From the NCBI GenBank assembly GCA_903896925.1, contig CAITZM010000055.1:1-63769 (forward strand): DNA of 63,769 bases. The letters run 5' to 3'. Position 1 is the stretch's first letter, and each line of letters starts with the position of its first letter. The DNA comes from an uncultured Lentisphaerota bacterium (GTDB lineage Bacteria; Verrucomicrobiota; Kiritimatiellia; CAIQIC01). The position numbers and the translations under genes are program-made. Below the pieces are notes generated by a model. The model was not told the DNA's origin and made no database searches. It saw only the letters and a program-made list of their open reading frames with translations. This document shows positions 7,344 to 14,963 of the stretch, piece by piece.

Positions 7344-8879
7344 ATGAATTGCATACCTGATAAAAAAACGTTCCTGGAAAAATCGAAACAGGGCAATCTG
7401 ATCCCGGTCTGGCGCGAACTGCTGGCCGACCAGGAGACGCCGGTCGCCGCCTACGAGCGCATCCGCACGGCGCTGCGCCAGCGCGACCACGCCAGCCACA
7501 CCTTCCTCTTGGAGAGCGTCGAGGGCGGCGAAAACGTCGGCCGCTATTCGTTCATCGGCGGCACGCCACGCGCCATCGTGCGCGCCTGGGAACGCAAGGT
7601 GGAGATCACCGACGCCGCCGGCGTCCGCACCTTGGAGGACACCGACCCGCTCGACGGCCTGCGCGACTACATGCGCCAGTTCCGGCCGGTGCGCGACGGG
7701 GCCCTGCCCCGCTTCATCGGCGGTGCGGTCGGCTTCCTCGGCTATGACTGCATTGCGCAGTTCGAACCGCGCGTGCCGCTGCCGCAGCGCGACGACCTCC
7801 ACGCGCCGGACATGGTCTTCATGGTCACCGACGCGCTGGTCGCCTTCGACCGCGTCCAGCACACCATCCGCATCATCGTCAACGCGCTCGTGCAGGACGA
7901 CGCGGAGCAGGCCTACGCCGACGCGCTCGCGCAGATCGACTTCCTGATCGGCGCGCTCCAGGCGCCGCAGGCGCGCACGCTGGTCGAGGCGCATCCGCCG
8001 GTCGAAACGCCGGTGCCGCGCTCGAACACGCCGCGCGGCCAGTTCCTGGCGGCGGTCGAGCAGGCCAAGGAATTCATCCGCTCCGGCGACATCATCCAGA
8101 CGGTGCTCTCGCAGCGCTTCGAGGCCGAGGGCGTCGAGGATTCGCTCGACGTCTACCGCGCCCTGCGCGCGGTCAACCCCTCCCCCTACATGTTCCTGCT
8201 CGACCTCGGCGGCAGCGCGCTGATCGGCTCCTCGCCGGAGATCCACGTCCGCTGCACCGACGGCCACGTCGAGACGCGCCCGATCGCCGGCACGCGCCCG
8301 CGCGGCACGACGCCGGCGGAGGACGCGCGGCACGAGCGGGAGCTGCTCGCCGATCCCAAGGAGCGCGCCGAGCACATCATGCTCGTGGACCTCGCGCGCA
8401 ACGACATCGGCCGCGTCTGCCGGTTCGGCAGCGTGCACGTGCCGGAGCTGATGGTGGTCGAGCGCTACAGTCACGTCATGCACATCGTCACCGACGTCAC
8501 CGGCGAGCTGCAGCCCGGTCGCGACGCCTACGACCTGATGCGCGCCACGTTCCCGGCCGGCACCGTCAGCGGCGCGCCGAAGATCCGCGCCATGCAGATC
8601 ATCGCCGATCTCGAGCAGGCGCGGCGCGGGCCCTACGCCGGCGCGGTCTGCTACTTCAGCTTCGACGGCAACCTGGATTCCGCCATCACCATCCGCACCG
8701 TCGTGCTCGATGGCGGCCGCGCCTACGTGCAGGCCGGCGCGGGCATCGTCGCCGACAGCGACCCGGACAAGGAATTCGAAGAGACCCAGAACAAAGCCCG
8801 CGGCATGCTCAAGGCGCTGGCGCTCGCGCACCGCTTCGCCGACGCCAGGAAGCAAGCGGCCACGGAAAAGCACGGATGA
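7344..8879 (+). CDS. trpE: Anthranilate synthase component I
   Basis: TrpE, 511 residues, converts chorismate to anthranilate using ammonia supplied by TrpG. The feedback-inhibition site LLES is at residues 55-58 (in HTFLLESVEGGENVGRYSF), suggesting allosteric inhibition by tryptophan. Chorismate-binding landmarks follow: IRSGDIIQTVLSQRF, IGSSPEI, RPIAGTRPRG, LVDLARNDIGRV, and FPAGTVSGAPKIRAMQI. Length is normal. Start ATG at 7344 lies just after the heptad array. Together with trpG it is the tryptophan half of the operon; its transcription should respond to the attenuator at 5360-5466 if the transcript runs through the inserted IVP gene. Confidence 0.97.
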   Translation: MNCIPDKKTFLEKSKQGNLIPVWRELLADQETPVAAYERIRTALRQRDHASHTFLLESVEGGENVGRYSFIGGTPRAIVRAWERKVEITDAAGVRTLEDTDPLDGLRDYMRQFRPVRDGALPRFIGGAVGFLGYDCIAQFEPRVPLPQRDDLHAPDMVFMVTDALVAFDRVQHTIRIIVNALVQDDAEQAYADALAQIDFLIGALQAPQARTLVEAHPPVETPVPRSNTPRGQFLAAVEQAKEFIRSGDIIQTVLSQRFEAEGVEDSLDVYRALRAVNPSPYMFLLDLGGSALIGSSPEIHVRCTDGHVETRPIAGTRPRGTTPAEDARHERELLADPKERAEHIMLVDLARNDIGRVCRFGSVHVPELMVVERYSHVMHIVTDVTGELQPGRDAYDLMRATFPAGTVSGAPKIRAMQIIADLEQARRGPYAGAVCYFSFDGNLDSAITIRTVVLDGGRAYVQAGAGIVADSDPDKEFEETQNKARGMLKALALAHRFADARKQAATEKHG

Positions 8880-8928
8880 AACACGGATGTTCAAGAGCCG
8901 GGGTTTCTGACCCTCTTTGCCACAGACG

Positions 8929-9006
8929 CCGCGTGGGGTCACGCGGCCTACAACAGCACCCGCACGACACCGCTCTTCTTGTTGTAGGCCGGGTCACCGA
9001 CCCGGC
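8929..9006. repeat. Pair of opposed palindromes between trpE and trpG
   Basis: CCGCGTG/CACGCGG at 8929-8946 and GCCGGGTC/GACCCGGC at 8988-9006 are in opposite orientation. Outside each stem is the tag GGCCTACAAC or its complement. Arms differ but stay paired, as in the copies at 269, 5269 and 10318. No gene otherwise in the 150-base trpE-trpG gap. Confidence 0.6.
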
Positions 9007-9030
9007 GAAACAAACGGACAGGATGACTCC

Positions 9031-9594
9031 ATGATTCTCGTGATAGACAACTACGACAGCTTCACCTACAACCTCGTCCAGTACTTGGGCGAGTTGGGCG
9101 CGGAGGTGCAGGTGTTCCGCAACGACGCGATCACGCTGGAGCAGATCGCCGCGCTGAAGCCGGAGAAGATCCTCGTCAGCCCCGGCCCGTGCGATCCGCC
9201 CCAGGCGGGCATCTCGTGCGAGGCCATCTGGACGTTCGGCCCGACGATTCCGACCTTCGGCGTCTGCCTCGGCCACCAGTGCATCGGCCACGTCTTCGGC
9301 GGGCAGGTCGTCCGCGCCGCGCGCCTGATGCACGGCAAGACCTCGCAGATCCGCCACGACGGCCGCGGCGTGTTCGCCGGGATGCCCAATCCCTTCGAGG
9401 CCACGCGCTACCACTCGCTGCTCGTCCAGCGCGAGGGCCTGCCCTCCGACCTCGAGATCTCCGCCGACACCGACCAGGGCGAGATCATGGGCCTGCGCCA
9501 CAAAAAATTCCCGATCCACGGCGTCCAGTTCCACCCCGAATCCATCCTGACGCAGGACGGCAAGCGCATCCTGAAAAACTTTCTCGCGCTCTGA
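9031..9594 (+). CDS. trpG: Anthranilate synthase component II (glutaminase)
   Basis: Class I glutamine amidotransferase of 187 residues that feeds ammonia to TrpE. The oxyanion/nucleophile region reads [11 protein letters not shown] with the catalytic Cys, and the C-terminal HPESILT supplies the catalytic His and Glu. N-terminal [19 protein letters not shown] is the usual TrpG/PabA start, which fixes the ATG at 9031. It could also serve PabB in folate synthesis, as in bacteria with a single glutaminase; nothing here decides. A 150-base gap with palindromes separates it from trpE. A ten-unit heptad array follows 12 bases after its stop codon. Confidence 0.95.
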   Translation: MILVIDNYDSFTYNLVQYLGELGAEVQVFRNDAITLEQIAALKPEKILVSPGPCDPPQAGISCEAIWTFGPTIPTFGVCLGHQCIGHVFGGQVVRAARLMHGKTSQIRHDGRGVFAGMPNPFEATRYHSLLVQREGLPSDLEISADTDQGEIMGLRHKKFPIHGVQFHPESILTQDGKRILKNFLAL

Positions 9595-9606
9595 AACGGG
9601 GGAGGA

Positions 9607-9676
9607 AAAGATGGTGGATGGAGCAGGGCTGATGGAGCAGGGCTGATGGAGAATGGTTAAGGGTTCAGGAAAGATG
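9607..9676. repeat. Heptad array, unit NNNNAKG (10 perfect units)
   Basis: Ten consecutive seven-base units from 9607 to 9676. In all ten, position 5 is A, position 6 is T or G and position 7 is G; other positions vary freely. Units include GTGGATG, GCTGATG and GAGCAGG. This is the clearest case of the 7-base period and shares its consensus with 6319-6402. Confidence 0.9.
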
Positions 9677-9694
9677 GCGCCGGTGCGAGGCCGG

Positions 9695-9905
9695 TCAGGG
9701 CTGGTAGCTTCCCGCGAGAACCTTGGTCCATCCAGCGCGATTACGCCGGGATTCCAACCTCACGCGTAACGTGAGGCCTGCCTTGCAGAGCTCGCGCCCG
9801 CCGCGCTCGAAATACCGCTCGTCCTTTTCCAAGCCTTGGGAAAAGGTATGTTCCGGCATCCAATGTTTGGAATAGTCAACCAGCGAAACGCTAACATTCG
9901 CGCCT
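9695..9905 (-). pseudogene. Possible 3' remnant of a lost gene
   Basis: About 65 codons on the minus strand ending at 9695 read like ordinary protein (segments such as LVDYSKHWMPEHTFSQGLE and RYFERGGRELCKAGLTLRV). Upstream the same frame runs into palindromic repeats and becomes Arg/Pro-rich. This suggests the end of a gene whose 5' part was replaced by repeats. I do not recognise the family, and it may be chance coding. Confidence 0.3.
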
Positions 9906-9915
9906 TGCACGGTTT

Positions 9916-10110
9916 GTGGAGGCACGCGTCCCGCGTGCCGGTACAGGCGGCGTCCCGCCGCTTGGGTGGAGGCATCGTGAGTATCGCGGAAAAACTGGGT
10001 GGCGCGTGGCGATGCTGGGGTGGTCGGGCGGGACGCCCGACTCACCGGCAGGCGTGACGCCTGCCTCCACAAAAAATGAGGGTGTCACGATGCCCGGACG
10101 CGACGGAGCG
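9916..10110. repeat. Cluster of GCG-loop-CGC palindromes
   Basis: At least five hairpins in 200 bases: GGCACGCG-TCC-CGCGTGCC, GCGGCG-TCC-CGCCGC, GTCGGGCG-GGA-CGCCCGAC, GGCAGGCG-TGA-CGCCTGCC and GGACGCG-acgga-GCGCGTCC. The inner GCG/CGC and a mostly three-base loop are constant; outer arm bases vary but stay paired. Several are flanked by GTGGAGG or CCTCCAC. The rest of 9677-10457 holds no recognisable gene. Confidence 0.65.
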
Positions 10111-10199
10111 CGTCCCTCCACACGAGGTAATTTTATAGAGGGCCATCCCGCTGCGGCGGGATTGTGGCCGGAAAGCAGCCGCGATTTTGAACAGGCAGA

Positions 10200-10379
10200 G
10201 CCGGCCACACCGGCTACAACTTGGCGTCCTTGGCGTCCTTGGCGTCCCTTGCGCGAAATGTTCGCGGCCAACGACCTGCTTTCGTGCAGGTATTGTGTGG
10301 AGGGTCAGTCGGGGTGCGCCGAGTCTGAGACTCGGCCTACAGAACGAACAGCGAACACTGAACATCCAACATCGAAGGC
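10200..10379. repeat. Mixed repeats: palindromes, 9-mer tandem, heptads
   Basis: GCCGG/CCGGC at 10200-10214 followed by TACAAC; three tandem copies of a nine-base unit (TTGGCGTCC) at 10221-10247; the hairpin GCCGAGTC-TGA-GACTCGGC at 10318-10336 followed by CTACA; and a heptad array at 10345-10379 with units CGAACAG, CGAACAC, TGAACAT, CCAACAT and CGAAGGC. No gene seen. Confidence 0.6.
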
Positions 10380-10457
10380 TGTGCTCCGACCCGGCACACC
10401 CGAGAAGAAAATTCACCGGACCCATCGCCATCGCATCCACCCAACCCCACCCAAACC

Positions 10458-11552
10458 TCACCGCGGCTCGGGATACACCGCGCTCTGGCCGTTGGGGCCG
10501 CGGAGCTTGAGGCGCCGGGCGCTGGCGGCGAGGATGGTGCCGGGCGTCAGGGGGATTTTCCCGGCGCCCGGGGTGTCGAGAACGTAGATGGGCAGCGCGA
10601 GGTTGCTCAGGCGGCGGCGCAGTTCGGCCATGATGGCCAGGCCGCGCGCCGTCGGGACGCGGAAATGTTCGACCCCGCGGACGAGTTCGCACTGGAACAG
10701 ATAGTAAGGACGTACGCGATTGCGTACGAGACCGCGGAACAACTCTTCGAGCACGTCCGCCGAGTCGTTCACGCCGCGCAGCAGCACCGCCTGGTTGCCA
10801 AGCGGGCAGCCGGCGTCGGCCAGGCGCGCGAGCGCGGCGCAGGCCGCCGGCGTCAGCTCGCGCGGATGGTTGAACTGCGAATTGATCCACAGCGGCTGGA
10901 AGCGGCGCAGCATCCGCGCGAGCCCGGGGGTGATGCGCTGCGGCAGCGTCACCGGCGTCCGCGAATGGATGCGGATGATTTCCACATGCGGAATGGCACG
11001 CAGCGCAGCCAGCATGGTCCGCAGCGCCGCGTCGCCGAGCGTCAGCGGGTCGCCGCCGGAGAGAATGACGTCGTGGATTTCCTCGTGCCGCGCGATCCAG
11101 TCGACGGCGCGCCGGAACTGTGCGGGCGTGAGCGCACCCTCGTGCTGGCCGGCGATGCGCTTGCGGTCGCAGTGCCGGCAGTAGGTGGCGCAGGTCGAGG
11201 AGACGAGCAGCAGCGCGCGGTCGCCGTAGCGGCGGATGAGCCCCGGCACCGGCGTATGGGTCCCCTCGTCCATCGGGTCGAGGCTCTGGAACGTATGCTC
11301 CGCGATCTCCGCCGCCTGCGGGACGGCGAGGCGGAAAAGCGGGTCGGCATCGTCAGGGCGCCGGATCAGACCGGCGTAATAGGGCGTGATCGCGAGCGGG
11401 AATTTATCCGCGGCCGCGGCGATGCCGGCGGCGCTCGCGCCGAGGGCGGGAAAGCGCGCGACCAGTTGGGCTACGGAGCGGATGCGGTGGCGCAACTGCC
11501 AGTGCCAGTCGGCGGCGCAGGGCCCCGGGCGCGCAAGCGGCTGCACCGTCAT
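10458..11552 (-). CDS. KamA/EpmB-family radical SAM aminomutase
   Basis: Radical-SAM, PLP-dependent enzyme of 364 residues. The iron-sulphur motif C-x3-C-x2-C is Cys121, Cys125 and Cys128 in STCATYCRHCDRKR, and the PLP lysine is Lys332 in DTPGAGKIPL. The core covers LSGGDPLTL, WINSQFNHPREL and PYYLFQCELVRG. Family members interconvert alpha- and beta-lysine; those of this short length include EpmB, which makes (R)-beta-lysine for elongation factor P. EpmA and efp are not in the window, so lysine 2,3-aminomutase versus EpmB is undecided. The start ATG at 11552 overlaps the upstream zinc-ribbon gene by ATGA, indicating translational coupling. Confidence 0.88.
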   Translation of the reverse strand: MTVQPLARPGPCAADWHWQLRHRIRSVAQLVARFPALGASAAGIAAAADKFPLAITPYYAGLIRRPDDADPLFRLAVPQAAEIAEHTFQSLDPMDEGTHTPVPGLIRRYGDRALLLVSSTCATYCRHCDRKRIAGQHEGALTPAQFRRAVDWIARHEEIHDVILSGGDPLTLGDAALRTMLAALRAIPHVEIIRIHSRTPVTLPQRITPGLARMLRRFQPLWINSQFNHPRELTPAACAALARLADAGCPLGNQAVLLRGVNDSADVLEELFRGLVRNRVRPYYLFQCELVRGVEHFRVPTARGLAIMAELRRRLSNLALPIYVLDTPGAGKIPLTPGTILAASARRLKLRGPNGQSAVYPEPR

Positions 11553-11809
11553 CCGTGTTTCTCGGCGGTTCGCTTGATGACGACGCAACGCTTCGCCGGA
11601 GTGGGCGGAATGCCGCCCTCCACGGTGATCGGGACGGTCGCCGCCTTTTCCTTTTTACGGGCGCGCTGCTCCTCCGTTTCCGGCGGGCCAGGAATCTGGA
11701 GCAGCGTGCGGCACCCCGGACACAGCACCTTCATGCCGGCCATCTTCAACGGCGCTTCGATATTCTGGTCGCAGACCGGGCAGTCGAAATTAAGGTCGGG
11801 CACATTCAC
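11549..11809 (-). CDS. Small zinc-ribbon protein
   Basis: 86 residues with two CxxC pairs, Cys10/Cys13 in FDCPVCDQ and Cys30/Cys33 in VLCPGCRTLLQIPG, spaced as in a zinc ribbon. The rest is Lys/Arg- and Pro-rich with no other domain. Function unknown; such ribbons are common N-terminal tags of PVC-group proteins. It overlaps kamA by ATGA and follows the DUF4870 gene by 15 bases, so the three form one minus-strand unit. Confidence 0.75.
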   Translation of the reverse strand: MNVPDLNFDCPVCDQNIEAPLKMAGMKVLCPGCRTLLQIPGPPETEEQRARKKEKAATVPITVEGGIPPTPAKRCVVIKRTAEKHG

Positions 11810-11824
11810 CTGACACCTTCACGC

Positions 11825-12262
11825 TCAACGGATAAACCGGATACACATGGGATAGCGGTAGCACACGCCTTCGTTGGCCTTGATCGTGGCGATGATGACG
11901 AAGACGAGGTCCAGAATCGAGAGCACCACGATCAGGGCGATGCCGATGCCGCAGACAAAGATCAGCGGTATGGAGATCAGATAGCCGATCAACATCGTCA
12001 GCTGGAAGTTCAGCGCTTCCCGCCCCTGGTCGTGCACCAGGCCGTATTCCTCGCGCTTGATGAGCCAGATGAGGAGCGGGCCCAGGACCGAGCCGAACGG
12101 GATGACGAGCCCGCTCAACGTGGACAGGTGGCAGAACATGGCCCACATCCGCTCGTCCTTCGGGCCGTGCACCTTCAGCGGTTGCGGCCCTGGCGACGGA
12201 GCGGACGGCGGCATGGGCGGAGGAGGCGGTGCGAACGGCGGCGGTGTTTGATCCGGTTCCAT
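11825..12262 (-). CDS. DUF4870 (Tic20-like) membrane protein
   Basis: 145 residues. A Pro-rich N-terminus (about residues 1-35) precedes DERMWAMFCHLSTLSGLVIPFG, a typical DUF4870 opening, and then three hydrophobic segments with LLIWLIKREEYGLVHDQGREALNFQ between the first two. DUF4870 proteins are small inner-membrane proteins of unknown function related to Tic20. It heads the operon with the zinc-ribbon and kamA genes. Confidence 0.85.
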   Translation of the reverse strand: MEPDQTPPPFAPPPPPMPPSAPSPGPQPLKVHGPKDERMWAMFCHLSTLSGLVIPFGSVLGPLLIWLIKREEYGLVHDQGREALNFQLTMLIGYLISIPLIFVCGIGIALIVVLSILDLVFVIIATIKANEGVCYRYPMCIRFIR

Positions 12263-12345
12263 ATTTCACCTCGTTCTTATGAACTCACAGCTTCATCAAA
12301 CGTGGTCTCCGGGCGCCCGCGCGACACCGCCGCCACCCGGCCGCT

Positions 12346-13785
12346 TCAGCCGATGGCGGCCTCGAGCCGCGCCGGCAGCTCGGCGATGTTCACGCGCACC
12401 TGCTGCATGCTGTCGCGTTCGCGCAGCGTGACGGTGCCGTCTTCCAGGGTCTGGAAGTCCACCGTGACGCCGAACGGCGTGCCGATCTCGTCCTGCCGGC
12501 GGTAGCGCCGGCCGATCGCGCCGGTGACATCCCAGAACGCGCTCCAGCGCTGGCGCAGCGTGTCGAAGACGCCGCGCGCCTTGTTCACCAGGTCCGGCTT
12601 GTTCTTGAGCAGCGGGAAGACGGCGACCTTGATCGGCGCGATGCACGGCGCGAACCGCAGCACGGTGCGCAGCTCGCAGCCCTGCGGCTGCGTCGGCTTG
12701 TCGTAGTCCACCGGGATCGGCTGCGAACCGGCGACGTCGCTGGTCGGCACCCATTCCTCGTGGAACGCCTCGCACAGCAGCGCGAGCGCGATGCGGTCGG
12801 TGCCGGCGGAAGGCTCGACGACGTGCGGGATGAACTTTTCCTTGGTGTCCTGGTCGAAATATTCCATGGACTTGCCGCTGAACTGCTGGTGGCGGCTGAG
12901 GTCGAAATCGCCGCGCGCCGCGATGCCTTCCAGCTCCTGCGTGCCGAACGGGAAATCGTAGAGCACGTCCACGCAGGCGCTCGCATAATGCGCGAGCTCA
13001 TCCTTGCCGTAGACGTAGCGGTGCAGATGGCCCTCCGGCAGCCCGATCCGGCCGTACCACTTGAGCCGCTCGGCGACCCAGTACTCGTGCCACTGCGCGT
13101 CGGTGCCGGGCTTGACGAAATATTCCAGCTCCATCTGCTCGAACTCGCGCGAGCGGAACGTGTAGTTGCGCGGGTTGATCTCGTTGCGGAACGCCTTGCC
13201 GATCTGGGCGATCCCGAACGGCACCTTGACGCGCGAGCAGGCCAGGACGTTGTTGTATTGGGCGAAGATGCCCTGCGCCGTCTCCGGCCGCAGGTAGGCG
13301 ACCGTCGAGGTGTCCTCCTGCGGGCCGACGAAGGTCTTGAACATCAGGTTGAACGCGCGCGGCGGCGTGATGTCCTTGGAACCGCACGCGGGGCACTTGG
13401 CGCCTTCCGGCAGCCGCGGCTTCTTGTTCTCGTCGAACTCCAGCTTCAGGCCGAGCTCCTCGCACATCTGGTCGGCGCGGTAGCGCTTCTTGCAGGCCTT
13501 GCAATCCACCATCGGGTCGGTGAAGCCTTCCAGGTGGCCCGAGGCCTCCCACGTGCGCGGATGCTGGATGATCGCGGAGTCGAGGCCGACGATGTCCTCG
13601 CGCTCGTGGACCATCGCCTTCCACCAGGCGTCCTTGATGTTCCGCTTGAGCTCGGCGCCCATGGGGCCGTAATCCCAGAAGCCGTTCAGGCCCCCGTAGA
13701 TTTCCGACGTTTGAAAGATGAACCCGCGCCGCTTGCAGAGCGAAGCCAGCGCTTCCAGTTTGTTATTTTTATCCTGTGCACTCAT
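12346..13785 (-). CDS. glyS: Glycyl-tRNA synthetase, single-chain (alpha2) type
   Basis: 479-residue class II aminoacyl-tRNA synthetase that charges tRNA-Gly. It starts with LASLCKRRGFIFQTSEIYGGLNGFWDYGPMG, the standard N-terminus of the homodimeric GlyRS. Motif 2 (FRNEINPRNYTFRSREFEQME) and motif 3 (GTDRIALALL) are intact, and an anticodon-binding domain with IKVAVFPLLKNKP begins near residue 380. A small Cys-rich insertion (CKACKKRYR and later CPACGSKDI) forms a zinc-binding element. It is the archaeal/eukaryotic-like form rather than GlyQ/GlyS. The stop codon lies 83 bases upstream of the next minus-strand gene. Confidence 0.96.
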   Translation of the reverse strand: MSAQDKNNKLEALASLCKRRGFIFQTSEIYGGLNGFWDYGPMGAELKRNIKDAWWKAMVHEREDIVGLDSAIIQHPRTWEASGHLEGFTDPMVDCKACKKRYRADQMCEELGLKLEFDENKKPRLPEGAKCPACGSKDITPPRAFNLMFKTFVGPQEDTSTVAYLRPETAQGIFAQYNNVLACSRVKVPFGIAQIGKAFRNEINPRNYTFRSREFEQMELEYFVKPGTDAQWHEYWVAERLKWYGRIGLPEGHLHRYVYGKDELAHYASACVDVLYDFPFGTQELEGIAARGDFDLSRHQQFSGKSMEYFDQDTKEKFIPHVVEPSAGTDRIALALLCEAFHEEWVPTSDVAGSQPIPVDYDKPTQPQGCELRTVLRFAPCIAPIKVAVFPLLKNKPDLVNKARGVFDTLRQRWSAFWDVTGAIGRRYRRQDEIGTPFGVTVDFQTLEDGTVTLRERDSMQQVRVNIAELPARLEAAIG

Positions 13786-14313
13786 AGCCGCGCATCGTGC
13801 TTGAGCCGCCGCGCAGGGTCAAGCGCGAATACGCCCCGGTTGCCGGCTGCGCGGGGCACGGGCAGAAGGCAGCGCTGCGCTCATGCAGGTGATAAGCGGC
13901 GGGACGCCGCTGCCACGAAAATCGGATTTCGACAGAATCATTTACGGCAGAATCATAGGGAGGATAGGCTGGGGTTGTTTGGCAGGATCGTTCGGGTGTG
14001 GTGGTGCGGCAGATGCCTTGTGGCGGCAGGCGGCCCGCCTGCCGGTGAGTCGGGCGTCCCGCCCGACCAGCCGTCGACCTGCCCCACCCCGTTGCCAGCG
14101 ATAAGCGGCGGGACACCGCTGCCACGAAAATCGGATTTCGACAGAATCATTTACGGCAGAATCATCAGGAGCACCGTGTACGGCCGGATCAGGCTCCACC
14201 GGCCCGTCACCAGCGATAAGCGGCGGGACGCCGCTGCCACGACGCCGGAAAAGCAAACCGCCGGATTCCCCTTGGTCGGGAAAATCCGGCGGCACGTCAG
14301 CCAACCCGGCGGC
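13786..14313. repeat. Intergenic mosaic repeats, three copies
   Basis: No gene seen. A mosaic element starts with GATAAGCGGCGGGACGCCGC, continues through a short palindrome CGAAAATC/GGATTTCG, and ends with CAGAATCAT repeated on either side of TTACGG. Copies lie at 13891-13956 and 14100-14165, with a truncated one at 14215-14242. Further palindromes (GGCAGGCG/CGCCTGCC type) fill 14022-14072. More copies are at 17345-17378 and 17427-17493. Confidence 0.7.
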
Positions 14314-14883
14314 TCAGAAGTAGTAGCTCAGCCCCAGCTCGATGCGGGCGTTGGTCTTGCTCGTGGCGCCATCCCGACGCTCATAGACATCGCTCGTCGC
14401 GGCGGAAATCACGAGGTCCGTCGTGATGGCAAACTGGTCGGTGACGAAGAACTTCAGGCCACCATAGACATCCAGGTTGAGCGCATTCTTGACGTCGCTG
14501 TCCTGCTTGGTCTCGATCTGGTGCGTGGTCGAGTTGACGAACATCGTCGAGTTCACCACCTTGGTGTGCTGGAACGTGATCGCGGCGCCGACGAAAGGCA
14601 CGACCACCGGCAGGTCGAGTTCGAAGTTGTATTCCGCCTTCGGGCCGAAGCCGAAGGTGGTGACGGCATCGTTGTGCTGCACGTTGATGACGCCGCCGAC
14701 CTCGAAATAGTCCATGATGAAATAGCCGTAGCCGACGCGCAGGTGTTCGTTGACGCCCGCGGCGCTCTCGAAGTCGATGCCGCCGTTCAGGGCGAGCGAC
14801 TGGGTGTCGGCACCCAATTTGACGGCCTGGCTCTGGGTCGTAAAACTCAACACGGCCGCGATCAAGATCAATGCTTTTTTCAT
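14314..14883 (-). CDS. Small outer-membrane beta-barrel protein
   Basis: 189 residues. A clear Sec signal peptide (MKKALILIAAVLSFTTQSQA, cleavage after residue 20) is followed by alternating hydrophobic/polar strands and a C-terminal LGLSYYF; the final Phe is the usual BAM-complex recognition signal of outer-membrane barrels. Strands such as LRVGYGYFIMDYFEVGGVI and YGGLKFFVTDQFAITTDLVI suggest an eight-stranded OmpA/OmpW-like barrel. Function unknown. A GGAG ribosome binding site precedes the ATG. It seems to be a single-gene unit between repeats and the RNA methyltransferase gene. Confidence 0.8.
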   Translation of the reverse strand: MKKALILIAAVLSFTTQSQAVKLGADTQSLALNGGIDFESAAGVNEHLRVGYGYFIMDYFEVGGVINVQHNDAVTTFGFGPKAEYNFELDLPVVVPFVGAAITFQHTKVVNSTMFVNSTTHQIETKQDSDVKNALNLDVYGGLKFFVTDQFAITTDLVISAATSDVYERRDGATSKTNARIELGLSYYF

Positions 14884-14963
14884 TTTTTTCTCCTGCTGTA
14901 CTGAATTTGCGGGGGCTTATCTCCCAAATTTCGGGGCGCAACGCAATGCAAATTTCTACCCTT

